Assembly: GCA_963646285.1 (NCBI GenBank)
Contig: CAVIWF010000021.1
Span: forward strand, 1 to 39,127
Direction: 5' to 3'
Origin: CAKUFA01 sp963646285
GTDB taxonomy: Bacteria; Bacillota; Clostridia; Christensenellales; Aristaeellaceae
Length of the DNA: 39,127 nucleotides
Shown here: piece after piece, positions 1-7,491 of the stretch
How the letters are laid out: every line of letters starts with the position of its first letter
How positions within the stretch are numbered: the stretch's first letter is position 1
Program-made: the position numbers and the translations under genes
The notes under the pieces: model-generated
The model's database searches: none
What the model saw: the letters and a program-made list of their open reading frames with translations, nothing else
What the model was told of the DNA's origin: nothing

Positions 1-160
1 GTTCGTTCGTGTAATGAAGCTTTTTCTGGCGAAAAAGCACGAAAATCGCCGCACAGGGGCTTCGCCCCGTTTAATGCCCCGAAGGGGCTCGCCGATTTTC
101 GATTTAGAGTTGAAGGGCTTGCGATCCCTCCAATGCCACCTGGGGTTTGTTGATGGTCTG
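1..160. repeat. Copy A of an intergenic repeat element (window-edge truncated)
   Basis: This stretch matches 6949-7077 almost base for base, apart from a roughly 34-bp GC-rich hairpin (GGGGCTTCGCCCC and the following CCCGAAGGGGC) that copy A carries and copy B lacks. It contains complementary CGAAAATCG / CGATTTTCG arms, so it can fold. The left end lies outside the window. I see no protein in it. It is probably a dispersed, structured, non-coding repeat of this genome. Confidence 0.7.
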
Positions 161-193
161 AAGCTCCTCAGCGAGTCATTCGCCGAGGAGCTT
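161..193 (+). terminator. Hairpin with T-tract at the right edge of repeat copy A
   Basis: AAGCTCCTC pairs with GAGGAGCTT around an inner GCGA/TCGC pair, and TTTTT follows on the plus strand. It is oriented to end a plus-strand transcript coming from outside the window. On the minus strand no T-tract follows, so it is a poor terminator for the ArsC-like gene. In copy B the equivalent hairpin is a different sequence and occurs on both sides of the element. Confidence 0.55.
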
Positions 194-203
194 TTTGTAT
201 AGA

Positions 204-545
204 TCACTTTCCCCATGCTTCCCAGATGTCCGGGGCGTAGCCGAGGGTGCACTTGCTGCCATTGCGCACAATGGGGGACTTCAGCAGCCAGGGGCATTCC
301 AGCACAGCAGGCAGGAGCAGGCTGTCCCGGTCATAGTAGCAGGCCGGATGCTCCTTCACCTTCTTATCCTCCCGGTCGATCAGGTTGCTGAGACCACCCA
401 GTGCCTGGGCCATGGTCTGCACTTCCCGCTCTCCCAGGCGGTGCTTCTTTAAATCCATCACCTGCACAGGAATCCGCCGCTCCTTAAAGAAGCGTTCCGC
501 CTTCTGCACATCAAAGTTCTTTTTGCTGATATAGAGCTGAATCAC
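204..545 (-). CDS. ArsC/Spx-family thioredoxin-fold protein lacking the N-terminal cysteine
   Basis: A 113-residue protein of the ArsC/YffB/Spx family. Visible family features are the early strand-helix unit with KAERFFKERR and the C-terminal LLKSPIVRNG followed by a short GYAPDIWEAW tail. Canonical ArsC has a catalytic Cys in the first loop; here that loop reads YISKKNFDVQK with no Cys, so arsenate reduction is unlikely. Remaining cysteines are in HPAC, LEC and GSKC. The start is a GTG: GGGAGG lies 8 nt upstream on the minus strand and no better ATG fits. It follows the helicase-loader gene by 14 nt and is probably the last gene of that operon. Its role is unknown; an Spx-like regulatory or non-catalytic role is inference. 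Confidence 0.8.
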   Translation of the reverse strand: MIQLYISKKNFDVQKAERFFKERRIPVQVMDLKKHRLGEREVQTMAQALGGLSNLIDREDKKVKEHPACYYDRDSLLLPAVLECPWLLKSPIVRNGSKCTLGYAPDIWEAWGK

Positions 546-559
546 TTTGTTTTCCTCCC

Positions 560-1525
560 TTACAGGCGACGAACATCATCCCCACGGAATAGCAGCAGAT
601 CACACTTCCGCTTATCCGTCAGTCGGGATGCAATTCTCTCCGTATACCGCTGCCGCAGTTCCCGTTCGTTCAGATTGGTGGAGTACACCGTTCCCCTGCC
701 GGTGCTGCGCCGCTCGTTGATCAGGTTAAACAGCTGGACGATGGTAATGTTTTCCATCAAGGGCTCACTGCCCAGGTCATCCAGCAGCAGCACGTCGGTG
801 GTCATAAGGCTTTCCATGGCATCGGTGCTGCCGCCGAAGTAAGCCTTCCGTGCCGTATCCAGAAAGCGGTAGGCACTGATGAGGAGCACGTTCATCCCAC
901 GATCCAGCAAGCGGCGTGCCATGGCGTGCATCAGGAAGGTTTTGCCTAAACCACTGGGTCCCATCAGCAGCAGATCCTGGGTATCTGCCTGAGGGTAGTG
1001 ATCCGCATAATCCCGGCACATATCCCGAATGACCTGCATGTTTTCCCGCTGGGTGCAGGGCATATCCGGCAAGGGTTTATCCGGGAAAACAGACAAATCA
1101 AAGGTATCGAAGGTTTGCTGGTCATCTTCCTCCAGACCTACCTGCCGGTAAAGCTGACGATAGTAAGCCGTGCGCATACATTCGCACATTTCCTTCACCG
1201 GCTCCCCCACGTAGCCCGTATCCTTGCAGCGGTTGCAGCGGTACACCGGGGCGAGATAATCTTCCGGCAGGCCACCGGCCTTCAGGCAGACAGCCACACG
1301 GTTGTTCAGCAGAGACATGCGCTGGGGAAAGTCTTCTGCCTGGGTGGTACCCTCCAGAATCCCCCGAACCCCCCGGTAGATGATCTGCTGACGGTCATCC
1401 AGCAGCTCTTTCAGTCCCGGGCAACGGCGAACGGCTTCCTCCCGGCGGTGCTCCTCTTCCCGGCTGTCCAGCATGCGCTGCTGCTCGTATTCCGATTGCA
1501 GCTGACGCAGGATCTCGTTACGCAT
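560..1525 (-). CDS. DnaI/DnaC-type helicase loader ATPase
   Basis: A 321-residue AAA+ ATPase of the DnaC/DnaI class, which loads replicative helicase onto DNA during primosome assembly. The N-terminal third is helical and charged. A putative zinc site follows (C97, C100, C114, C116, in CNRCKDTGY and CEC). Walker A is GPSGLGKT at 189-196, Walker B is VLLLDDLG at about 245-252, and a TNLNERELRQRY stretch with SRL further on matches the sensor/arginine-finger region of these loaders. The gene overlaps the end of the DnaD-like gene by 8 nt, so the two are translationally linked. The start is an ATG with AAGGAG about 10 nt upstream. Family assignment is firm; the exact orthology name (dnaI) is not. 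Confidence 0.92.
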   Translation of the reverse strand: MRNEILRQLQSEYEQQRMLDSREEEHRREEAVRRCPGLKELLDDRQQIIYRGVRGILEGTTQAEDFPQRMSLLNNRVAVCLKAGGLPEDYLAPVYRCNRCKDTGYVGEPVKEMCECMRTAYYRQLYRQVGLEEDDQQTFDTFDLSVFPDKPLPDMPCTQRENMQVIRDMCRDYADHYPQADTQDLLLMGPSGLGKTFLMHAMARRLLDRGMNVLLISAYRFLDTARKAYFGGSTDAMESLMTTDVLLLDDLGSEPLMENITIVQLFNLINERRSTGRGTVYSTNLNERELRQRYTERIASRLTDKRKCDLLLFRGDDVRRL

Positions 1526-3017
1526 TGGACTTCAGCTCCTTCAGCCGCTTGGCCATCTTTTCGGTCATGCCCTGGGTCGCCTCATACTCCCGCTGCTCAT
1601 ACTGCTGCTCCCGTACAACTTTTCCGGCAGGCTTGACGCCTTCCTTCCCCTTCTCCTGCTGCGCCTGATAGGCTGCCCGGGAAGCTTCCAGCTGGGCAGG
1701 GGTGTGGATGCCCTGTTCATGCAGGGAAGTCAGCATTTTGTCCAGATAGGGCACAGGATTTTCCGCCTTGCTGGACAGTGCCCCGCAGTGAAGGATCATT
1801 TCGTCCGTCATCTGCATGTCCCCCATCCACTTCTGCACCAGCGTCCGATCCGCTGCCGTAGGCTTGCCCCGCTTGCCCCATGCTTCGTACAGCACCTGCA
1901 GAAGATCATTGGAAGCCTTGAACTTCATCACGTAATCCTGTGCCTCGGCAATATTGCGGATGCCCTTCTGCTTCCAGGAGCGGAGCATCAGCTGCACATC
2001 GTCAATGCCCTTGCCAGCACGGGCACATTCCCGGCCAGCCAGCAGAATCACATCATCGGTATACAGTGCCCGCATTTCATCATACAATGCCAGGGTGCCT
2101 TCATTCACGGTGGCACCCGTATTCATGGTATTCAGCAATGCCTTCAGGGGTGCGATCCGCTCCGCATTGGCATTGCGGGCGGCTTCCACTTCCTGAGCAG
2201 AACGCATGCCCTTGCCCTGATTCCGCTTCTTCATGCCCCCCAGAATGCCGTCCAAGTAGGAGAAGGACGGATCCCCCTTGGTGGTTTCTGCACAGGCATC
2301 CAGAATGGCATCATCAGAAAAGCCCCAATCCCGGCTCCACCGGCGATACATGGCCTGCTCATCCTCCGAGGGCAGGCGGCGCTTGCCCATGCGGCGAAGC
2401 ACCTTACGGCAGCCGTCGTAAATGGCCTTATCCCGGTCGAAGAAAGACTCTGCATCCTCCACCGTCATGATTTTTTCATCCGCCATTTGAATGGCCAGCT
2501 TCTGCGCCGCATTAAAGGAGAAGTGCTTCCCCTTGGTTTCAATGCAGTGCTGCACCAGCATAAGCACCACGTCCGCAGGCAGATTCATTTCCTCCACCCA
2601 CTCGTAGGCCATGGTCATATCGTTGGTGCTGGGGCGGCGGTCTGCACCGAAGAGGGCATACATGGCCTCGGCAAACTCCGCATAGGCATCATCCACCGCA
2701 GGCTCCGCATTCATGAATAACCGCTGCTTGGCTGTGATGTACCGCCAGGACGGGGGATCATCACTAATGCGGCGGACAAGTCCCTTCCGCTCCCAGTGAC
2801 GATAGGCGGCAAGCACCTGCTCCGGGGAAATGTCCAGATCGTGGGCCATCTGCTGCACGCTCATTTCTGCCGTGGGATGGTAGCAATGCATCAGCCCGTA
2901 CAGATAAACCTTCACATAAGCGCCCCGGGCACCGGGCATGTACTCCAGAATAAACTGGTTCTCCACCGGGGTGGCGTCAAACATGGCAAACTGCTCATCA
3001 AAATCAAACACCCCCAT
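1518..3017 (-). CDS. DnaD-domain replication initiation protein
   Basis: A 499-residue DnaD/DnaB-type primosomal protein that helps recruit the helicase loader to the origin. The N-terminus (about 1-95) resembles the winged-helix part, with SVQQMAHDLDISPEQVL. At least two, probably three, DnaD C-terminal-like helical modules follow, ending in aromatic motifs such as FSYLDGILGGMKKR and VPYLDKML. The tail is charged and probably flexible. The start at 3017 (MGVFDF) was chosen because AAGGAGGG lies 7 nt upstream; an in-frame ATG 18 nt earlier sits on that ribosome binding site and almost on the predicted transcription start. It is the first gene of a three-gene operon with the helicase loader. 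Confidence 0.9.
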   Translation of the reverse strand: MGVFDFDEQFAMFDATPVENQFILEYMPGARGAYVKVYLYGLMHCYHPTAEMSVQQMAHDLDISPEQVLAAYRHWERKGLVRRISDDPPSWRYITAKQRLFMNAEPAVDDAYAEFAEAMYALFGADRRPSTNDMTMAYEWVEEMNLPADVVLMLVQHCIETKGKHFSFNAAQKLAIQMADEKIMTVEDAESFFDRDKAIYDGCRKVLRRMGKRRLPSEDEQAMYRRWSRDWGFSDDAILDACAETTKGDPSFSYLDGILGGMKKRNQGKGMRSAQEVEAARNANAERIAPLKALLNTMNTGATVNEGTLALYDEMRALYTDDVILLAGRECARAGKGIDDVQLMLRSWKQKGIRNIAEAQDYVMKFKASNDLLQVLYEAWGKRGKPTAADRTLVQKWMGDMQMTDEMILHCGALSSKAENPVPYLDKMLTSLHEQGIHTPAQLEASRAAYQAQQEKGKEGVKPAGKVVREQQYEQREYEATQGMTEKMAKRLKELKSNA

Positions 3018-3046
3018 GTGAGATCCCTCCTTCATTCGCAGGTTTC

Positions 3047-3076
3047 ATTATAGCATAAAAAAGCAGGGAAGGGCAA
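3047..3076 (-). promoter_or_regulatory. Sigma-A-type promoter of the dnaD-dnaI-arsC-like operon
   Basis: On the minus strand the -35 is TTGCCC, the spacer is 18 nt and the -10 is a perfect TATAAT. Transcription would begin about 20 nt upstream of the start codon, giving a short leader that holds the AAGGAGGG ribosome binding site. Confidence 0.7.
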
Positions 3077-3215
3077 GGATGAGGAAAGGACGGAAACCGG
3101 GGCTCTCCGTCTCCCATCATTCCCTTCCTTCCCGTTTGCGGGTGTGAAAATCGTAAAACTTCTCTGATTTTGATGGTTTGGCTGCCACATCGTCGGGAAA
3201 TTGTCAGGTTGCCTA

Positions 3216-3244
3216 TTGCAAAATTCATAGGAATTGGGTAAAAT
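3216..3244 (+). promoter_or_regulatory. Sigma-A-type promoter of gap
   Basis: TTGCAA and TAAAAT are separated by exactly 17 nt on the plus strand. The AAGGAGGT ribosome binding site at 3283-3290 and the ATG at 3298 follow. The 3018-3297 interval holds this promoter and the divergent dnaD promoter; I see nothing else in it. Confidence 0.7.
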
Positions 3245-3297
3245 AGTGAGTGGGAATTCCAGATGTTTTCTCGTGATGATTTAAGGAGGTTTTTCCA

Positions 3298-4329
3298 ATG
3301 GCAGTGAAAGTTGCTATCAATGGTTTCGGCCGCATTGGCCGTCTGGCTTTCCGTCAGATGTTCGGCGCTGAGGGCTATGAAGTGGTTGCTATCAACGACT
3401 TGACCTCTCCCGCCATGCTGGCTCACCTGCTGAAGTATGATACCGCTCAGGGCTCCTACTGCGGCCACATCGGTGAGAACAAGCACACCGTGTCCGCCAC
3501 CGAGGATTCCATCGTAGTGGATGGCAAGGAAATCAAGATCTATGCCGTGAAGGACGCTAACGAGTGCCCCTGGGGCAAGCTGGATGTAGACGTTGTGCTG
3601 GAGTGCACCGGCTTCTACACCTCCAAGGACAAGGCCATGGCTCACATCAACGCTGGTGCCAAGAAGGTCGTTATCTCCGCTCCCGCCGGCAATGACCTGA
3701 AGACCATCGTGTACAACGTGAACAACAGCACCCTGACCGCTGATGACCAGATCATCTCCGCTGCCAGCTGCACCACCAACTGCCTGGCTCCCATGGCCAA
3801 GGCTCTGAACGATGCATATCCTGTGCAGAGCGGCATCATGACCACCGTGCATGCTTACACCGGTGACCAGATGATCCTGGACGGCCCCCAGCGCAAGGGC
3901 GACCTGCGTCGTGCCCGTGCCGGTGCACAGAACATTGTGCCCAACTCCACCGGTGCTGCCAAGGCTATCGGCCTGGTCATCCCCGAACTGAACGGCAAGC
4001 TGATCGGCTCTGCTCAGCGCGTGCCCGTCCCCACCGGCTCCACCACCATCCTGGTGGCTGTTGTGAAGGGCAAGGACGTGACCAAGGAGTCCGTGAACGC
4101 CGCCATGAAGGCTCAGGCTTCCGAGTCCTTTGGCTACAACGAGGAGCAGATCGTTTCTTCCGACGTGATCGGCATGAAGTACGGCTCCCTGTTCGACGCT
4201 ACCCAGACCATGGTTGCTAAGCTGGACGACGATACCTATCAGGTGCAGGTTGTGTCCTGGTACGACAACGAGAACAGCTACACCAGCCAGATGGTTCGCA
4301 CCATCAAGTACTTCGCTGAGCTGAAGTAA
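3298..4329 (+). CDS. gap: Glyceraldehyde-3-phosphate dehydrogenase, type I
   Basis: A 343-residue glycolytic enzyme that oxidises and phosphorylates glyceraldehyde-3-phosphate with NAD. The NAD fold begins with INGFGRIGRLAFRQ. The catalytic motif is SAASCTTNCLAP with the nucleophile at Cys158. The WYDNENSYTSQMVR stretch near the C-terminus is typical. Length is normal for the family. It stands alone, with its own promoter and a strong terminator and no pgk or tpiA beside it. The strong ribosome binding site and very uniform codon choice (for example AAG for Lys, CTG for Leu) fit a highly expressed gene. Confidence 0.98.
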   Translation: MAVKVAINGFGRIGRLAFRQMFGAEGYEVVAINDLTSPAMLAHLLKYDTAQGSYCGHIGENKHTVSATEDSIVVDGKEIKIYAVKDANECPWGKLDVDVVLECTGFYTSKDKAMAHINAGAKKVVISAPAGNDLKTIVYNVNNSTLTADDQIISAASCTTNCLAPMAKALNDAYPVQSGIMTTVHAYTGDQMILDGPQRKGDLRRARAGAQNIVPNSTGAAKAIGLVIPELNGKLIGSAQRVPVPTGSTTILVAVVKGKDVTKESVNAAMKAQASESFGYNEEQIVSSDVIGMKYGSLFDATQTMVAKLDDDTYQVQVVSWYDNENSYTSQMVRTIKYFAELK

Positions 4330-4347
4330 TTTTCTGATGTGCTCACG

Positions 4348-4380
4348 CTCCCTCTTCCGTGCGGAAGGGGGAGTTTTTTT
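4348..4380 (+). terminator. Intrinsic terminator of gap
   Basis: CTCCCTCTTCCG and CGGAAGGGGGAG form a 12-bp stem (one wobble pair) with a 2-nt loop, followed by seven T. Just after it, GCATCGACAAAGTGGC at 4384-4399 repeats the left end of repeat copy B (from about 6870) without the rest of that element. Confidence 0.9.
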
Positions 4381-4528
4381 GCGGCATCGACAAAGTGGCG
4401 ATACCCCGAGGAGCGTCAAAAAGGCGCTTCTTTTTTGATTAAAAAGTCAAGTGGTTTTCGAAGAGAGCGTGAGAGGAGGCTTGTGGCATAAAAGCCGCCC
4501 TCTCGCAAAACCTGCCCTGTTCGAACCC

Positions 4529-4557
4529 TTGCTTTTTTTCATTTCTTTGGGTACAAT
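4529..4557 (+). promoter_or_regulatory. Sigma-A-type promoter of degV
   Basis: TTGCTT and TACAAT are spaced by 17 nt. The leader ends in TAAGGAGGTTTTTCA before the ATG, almost the same ribosome-binding stretch as at gap. Confidence 0.65.
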
Positions 4558-4612
4558 GTAGTCGTCATATTGTCTTCTTTTTTCCTTGGTTTCATTTTAA
4601 GGAGGTTTTTCA

Positions 4613-5482
4613 ATGGACTACATCTTCATGACGGACAGCGACAGCGACCTGCCGTTTGCCCTGAAGCAAGAGCTGGACATCCCCGTGGTGTACATGCCCT
4701 ATGCGCTGGATGGAAAGGAATACTTCGACGATCTGGGGCAGACCATTGATCACAAGAGCTACTACGACCGGATGCGGGCAGGGGCTCAGCCCGTTACCTC
4801 AGCCCTGAATGAGGAAGCCTACCTGGAATACTTTGAGCCCATCCTGAAGGAACACGACCTGCTGTTCCTGGCCTTCTCCAGCCACATGAGCTGCACCATC
4901 GAGGCCGTTCGTTCGGCACGGGAGCGGCTGCTGAAGAAATACCCCGAACGGAAGTTCATCGTGGTGGACACCCTGTCCATTTCCGCTCCTCAGACCATCC
5001 TGGTGCTCAAGGCACACGAAATGTACCGTGCAGGCAAGTCCATGGAGGAAGTGGCCGAGTGGGTGGAAGCCAACCGCACCCGGGCACAGGCCTGGTTCAC
5101 TGTAGACGACCTGAAGTACCTGAAGCGGGGCGGACGCATTTCCCCCACGGCGGCAGCACTGGGCACCATGCTGGACCTGAAGCCCATCATCATCATGAGC
5201 AAGGAAGGCAAGCTGGCCAGCGTTGATAAGGTACGCGGCCGGAAGAAAGCCATCAACTACATTGTGGACAAGGCAGTGGAGAACGTCCTTGACCCGGCAG
5301 AAGCCTGCGGCATCATCCTCCATGCAGATGCACCGGAGGATGCTCAGCGGCTGAAGGCTCTGCTGGAGGAGCGGATTCCCGGCCTTTCCGTCCGTGTGGA
5401 ATGGGTGGGACCCGTCATCGGTGCCCACTGCGGCCCCGGCACCCTGGCCTTCTGCTTCCTGGGCAAGGAACGTCCGCAATAA
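4613..5482 (+). CDS. DegV family fatty-acid-binding protein
   Basis: A 289-residue DegV protein. The family binds fatty acids; several members (FakB) present them to a fatty-acid kinase for phosphorylation. Visible features are the N-terminal TDSDSDLPF strand-loop, the central FSSHMSC lipid-contact segment, the VVDTLSISAPQ segment, DDLKYLKRGGRIS and LDLKPIIIMSKEGK, and a C-terminal PVIGAHCGPGTLAFCFLG. Length is typical. It has its own promoter and is followed by a hairpin terminator. No fakA-like kinase gene is in the window, so a FakB role cannot be claimed. Confidence 0.93.
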   Translation: MDYIFMTDSDSDLPFALKQELDIPVVYMPYALDGKEYFDDLGQTIDHKSYYDRMRAGAQPVTSALNEEAYLEYFEPILKEHDLLFLAFSSHMSCTIEAVRSARERLLKKYPERKFIVVDTLSISAPQTILVLKAHEMYRAGKSMEEVAEWVEANRTRAQAWFTVDDLKYLKRGGRISPTAAALGTMLDLKPIIIMSKEGKLASVDKVRGRKKAINYIVDKAVENVLDPAEACGIILHADAPEDAQRLKALLEERIPGLSVRVEWVGPVIGAHCGPGTLAFCFLGKERPQ

Positions 5483-5500
5483 CAAGTTTTTTCTCAAGCA

Positions 5501-5533
5501 ATGGGGCTTCTGAACGGAAGCTCCATTTATTTT
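5501..5533 (+). terminator. Terminator or attenuator after degV
   Basis: ATGGGGCTTC pairs with GAAGCTCCAT (one wobble) and is followed by TTATTTT. It separates degV from the next plus-strand gene, whose ribosome binding site follows at once. The ATG inside this stem is therefore not a credible start. Confidence 0.65.
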
Positions 5534-5545
5534 CGGGAGGCAGCC

Positions 5546-6358
5546 ATGCTTTTCATCGGAACCCTTCGGGAAGAAGTGACTCTACATCTTTCCGCACTGC
5601 CCCGGGATGGGGATGAGCTTTCCATTCAAGACAGGCAGGTTCATCCCGTCGGCAACCTGCTGGATGCTTTCCTGGCCTTTGAACAATCCTGGGGCAAGGG
5701 CAGCCTCATGACCTTATGGGGAAAGGATACGCCCATTCCCCAACAATTGATGTCCGTGGAGAACGTCATTGCCCTGACGGATGCGCCCCAGCCCCGCCGG
5801 TATGTGCTGCATACCGCCATGGGTGAAGAAGCGATGCTGCTCGATCCGCCCCCTGCCGCACCTCTGCCGGAGGTTTGGCGCAGTACGCTAAATGCTCATC
5901 AGGAGGAAGTTTTGCTGGATGGGGAAGCTCTGCTGTCCGTGATGGGACTGGGCGCATGTCTGGCGGAGCATCCGCCCAAGGTGCTCCACTTTGTCCCCGG
6001 GGAGGGTCTTTGCAGGATTCCCCCGGCTATCATGGCACAGCTGCTTTCCCTGCATCCGGTGATGCACGTTACCGAGGAGGCCTTGCGACGCTTTACCCGG
6101 GAGGATGACGTTGCCACCGCTGCCGCCATGGTATTTGCCCTCAGCGGCAACGCCGTCATGGTTCGCATGCAGGATGGCGACGGCTGGCTGCACCTTGCAG
6201 AAGGCGGCATGATGATGCCATCTCAGATGGAGATTCCCGCATCGGCGTACAGCCGTGCCGGCAGCATGCTGGCTTATCTCCAGCAGGGGGCGTCCCTCCA
6301 GCAGGCGGCTCGATCCGCATTAACCGAGATCAACACAGTGAAGGAGCATGAAGGATGA
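5546..6358 (+). CDS. Degenerate PfkB/ribokinase-like protein, probably non-catalytic
   Basis: A 270-residue protein that I recognise only weakly. The opening (GTLREEVTLHLSALPRDGDEL, then a VGNLLDAFLAFEQSWGKG stretch and WGKD) follows the layout of PfkB sugar kinases. So does the C-terminal order: TEEALRRFTREDD, an AVMVRMQDGDG strand, and a helix after a G-x-SLQQAARSA turn. The diagnostic DTxGAGD motif with the catalytic Asp is missing; the equivalent segment reads IPASAYSRAGS. The ATG at 5546 is preferred because GGGAGG lies 5 nt upstream; an in-frame ATG at 5501 lies inside a terminator stem. The stop overlaps the next start (ATGA), so the two genes are coupled. It could instead be an unrelated hypothetical protein. 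Confidence 0.7.
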   Translation: MLFIGTLREEVTLHLSALPRDGDELSIQDRQVHPVGNLLDAFLAFEQSWGKGSLMTLWGKDTPIPQQLMSVENVIALTDAPQPRRYVLHTAMGEEAMLLDPPPAAPLPEVWRSTLNAHQEEVLLDGEALLSVMGLGACLAEHPPKVLHFVPGEGLCRIPPAIMAQLLSLHPVMHVTEEALRRFTREDDVATAAAMVFALSGNAVMVRMQDGDGWLHLAEGGMMMPSQMEIPASAYSRAGSMLAYLQQGASLQQAARSALTEINTVKEHEG

Positions 6359-6825
6359 ACGGTGAATCCACAGCCCACGTTCGTGAGGCGTTGACCCCCT
6401 TTGGCGCAGGGGACAGAATTATTGAACTGGATGTTTCCAGCGCAACGGTGGAACTGGCGGCGGAAGCCCTCCACTGCGAGGGTGCCCGCATTGCCAAGAC
6501 CCTTTCCTTTATGGCAGATGGAAAGCCCCTGCTCATCGTCCTTGCCGGCGACGCCCGGGTGGACAACGCCAAGTACAAGCATCTTTTCGGCTGCAAGGCT
6601 CGCATGATGACCGCTCAGGAGCTGGAGGACTGCACCGGGCTCCACTTCGGCGGCGTGTGCCCCTTCGGCATTCCCAAGGAAGTGACCATCTATCTGGATG
6701 ACAGCCTGAAGCGGTTTACCACCGTCTACCCCGCCTGCGGCACGGCAAGCAGTGCCATTGAGGTCACGTTGGAAGAGTTGGAACGGTTCAGTGGCGCCGC
6801 CGGATGGATCGATGTAAGTAAATAA
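6355..6825 (+). CDS. YbaK/EbsC-type aminoacyl-tRNA deacylase
   Basis: A 156-residue single-domain protein of the YbaK/ProX family, which hydrolyses mischarged tRNA such as Cys-tRNA(Pro) or Ala-tRNA(Pro). Features are IAKTLSFMADGKPLLIVLAGD, the conserved VDNAKYKHLFG lysine region, LEDCTGLHFGGVCPFG and the late TVYPACGTASSAIEVTLEEL. The gene overlaps the PfkB-like gene by 4 nt. Substrate preference cannot be read from the sequence. Confidence 0.92.
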   Translation: MNGESTAHVREALTPFGAGDRIIELDVSSATVELAAEALHCEGARIAKTLSFMADGKPLLIVLAGDARVDNAKYKHLFGCKARMMTAQELEDCTGLHFGGVCPFGIPKEVTIYLDDSLKRFTTVYPACGTASSAIEVTLEELERFSGAAGWIDVSK

Positions 6826-6829
6826 GCAG

Positions 6830-6867
6830 GAAGCGGAGAAGCTGATAATCAGTAGCTTCTCCGCTTC
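6830..6867 (+). terminator. Hairpin after the YbaK-type gene, left bracket of repeat copy B
   Basis: GAAGCGGAGAAGCT pairs with AGCTTCTCCGCTTC to form a long stem right after the stop codon. The same 38 bases recur exactly at 7078-7115. It lacks a strong T-tract here, because the repeat element begins immediately after it. Confidence 0.6.
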
Positions 6868-7077
6868 AGGGCATCGACAAAGTGGCCTTGCCACTTTGTC
6901 GAGTTTTGCACTCACTCACTGGTCGAACGGTTTCACCGTTCTCCCGGCCGTTCGTTCGTGTAATGAAGCTTTTTCTGACGAAAAAGCACGAAAATCGCCG
7001 CACATGTCGCCGATTTTCGATTTAGAGTTGAAGGGCTTGCGAGCCCTCCAACGCCACCCAAGGTTTGTTAATGGTCT
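6868..7077. repeat. Copy B of the intergenic repeat element
   Basis: It begins with an inverted repeat (CATCGACAAAGTGGC / GCCACTTTGTCGAG) and continues into sequence shared with 1-160. Further complementary arms are CGAAAATCG/CGATTTTCG and GGGCTTGCGAGCCC. The element is flanked on both sides by an identical 38-bp hairpin. No coding potential is convincing. Confidence 0.7.
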
Positions 7078-7115
7078 GAAGCGGAGAAGCTGATAATCAG
7101 TAGCTTCTCCGCTTC
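7078..7115 (+). repeat. Second identical 38-bp hairpin, right bracket of repeat copy B
   Basis: It is an exact copy of 6830-6867 with the same stem and loop. Only a weak T-containing tail (CTTGATATGTATATAG) follows. The duplication could come from element insertion next to a terminator, or from recombination between hairpins. Confidence 0.65.
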
Positions 7116-7365
7116 TTGATATGTATATAGACTTGCCGAAAGGCAAGGAATTTTTTGCGCTGCGGCGGATGGGTTCGGTTCGCTATCCGTCCCTACCGTG
7201 GCCACGGCAAGGAATCATCCGGCAGCTTGTCCCCCCAGGACAAGGATTTCAGCTTCGACCGCCCCCTTTCTTTTGATGACTTGATTCTACCGGCGAAACA
7301 TGACGCGAACATGAACTTCCCGTGAAAAGGTTGTGACTATGATTGAAAAAAAGGAGCATGGATGC
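7116..7365. other. Non-coding stretch
   Basis: Between the right hairpin and the DUF2130-gene terminator I see no convincing gene or RNA. It holds short palindromes such as CCGTGGCCACGG. An AAAGGAG-like site precedes short out-of-context reading frames that are shadows of, or antisense to, the DUF2130 gene. Confidence 0.5.
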
Positions 7366-7396
7366 AAAAATCCCCCTTCCTTATGGAAGAAGGATT
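7366..7396 (-). terminator. Intrinsic terminator of the DUF2130 operon
   Basis: On the minus strand AATCCTTCTTCC and GGAAGGGGGATT form a 12-bp stem (two wobbles) around ATAA, followed by TTTTT. It lies about 95 nt after the stop codon. Confidence 0.75.
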
Positions 7397-7491
7397 CTTG
7401 CAGGATGCTGCTATGGTTGTTCCTTTCGGGCAATGATTCGCCTATGGATGCGATTCCTCGTTTCCGACACATATCGAGGATGTACATCCTT

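Noticed and set aside
3004..4419. Long minus-strand frame opposite gap
   Set aside because: Low-complexity His/Gly/Val-rich translation, antisense to a highly biased gene; a known codon-bias artefact.
5501..5545. In-frame upstream start for the PfkB-like gene
   Set aside because: The ATG lies in the stem of a terminator and has no ribosome binding site, while the ATG at 5546 has GGGAGG 5 nt upstream.
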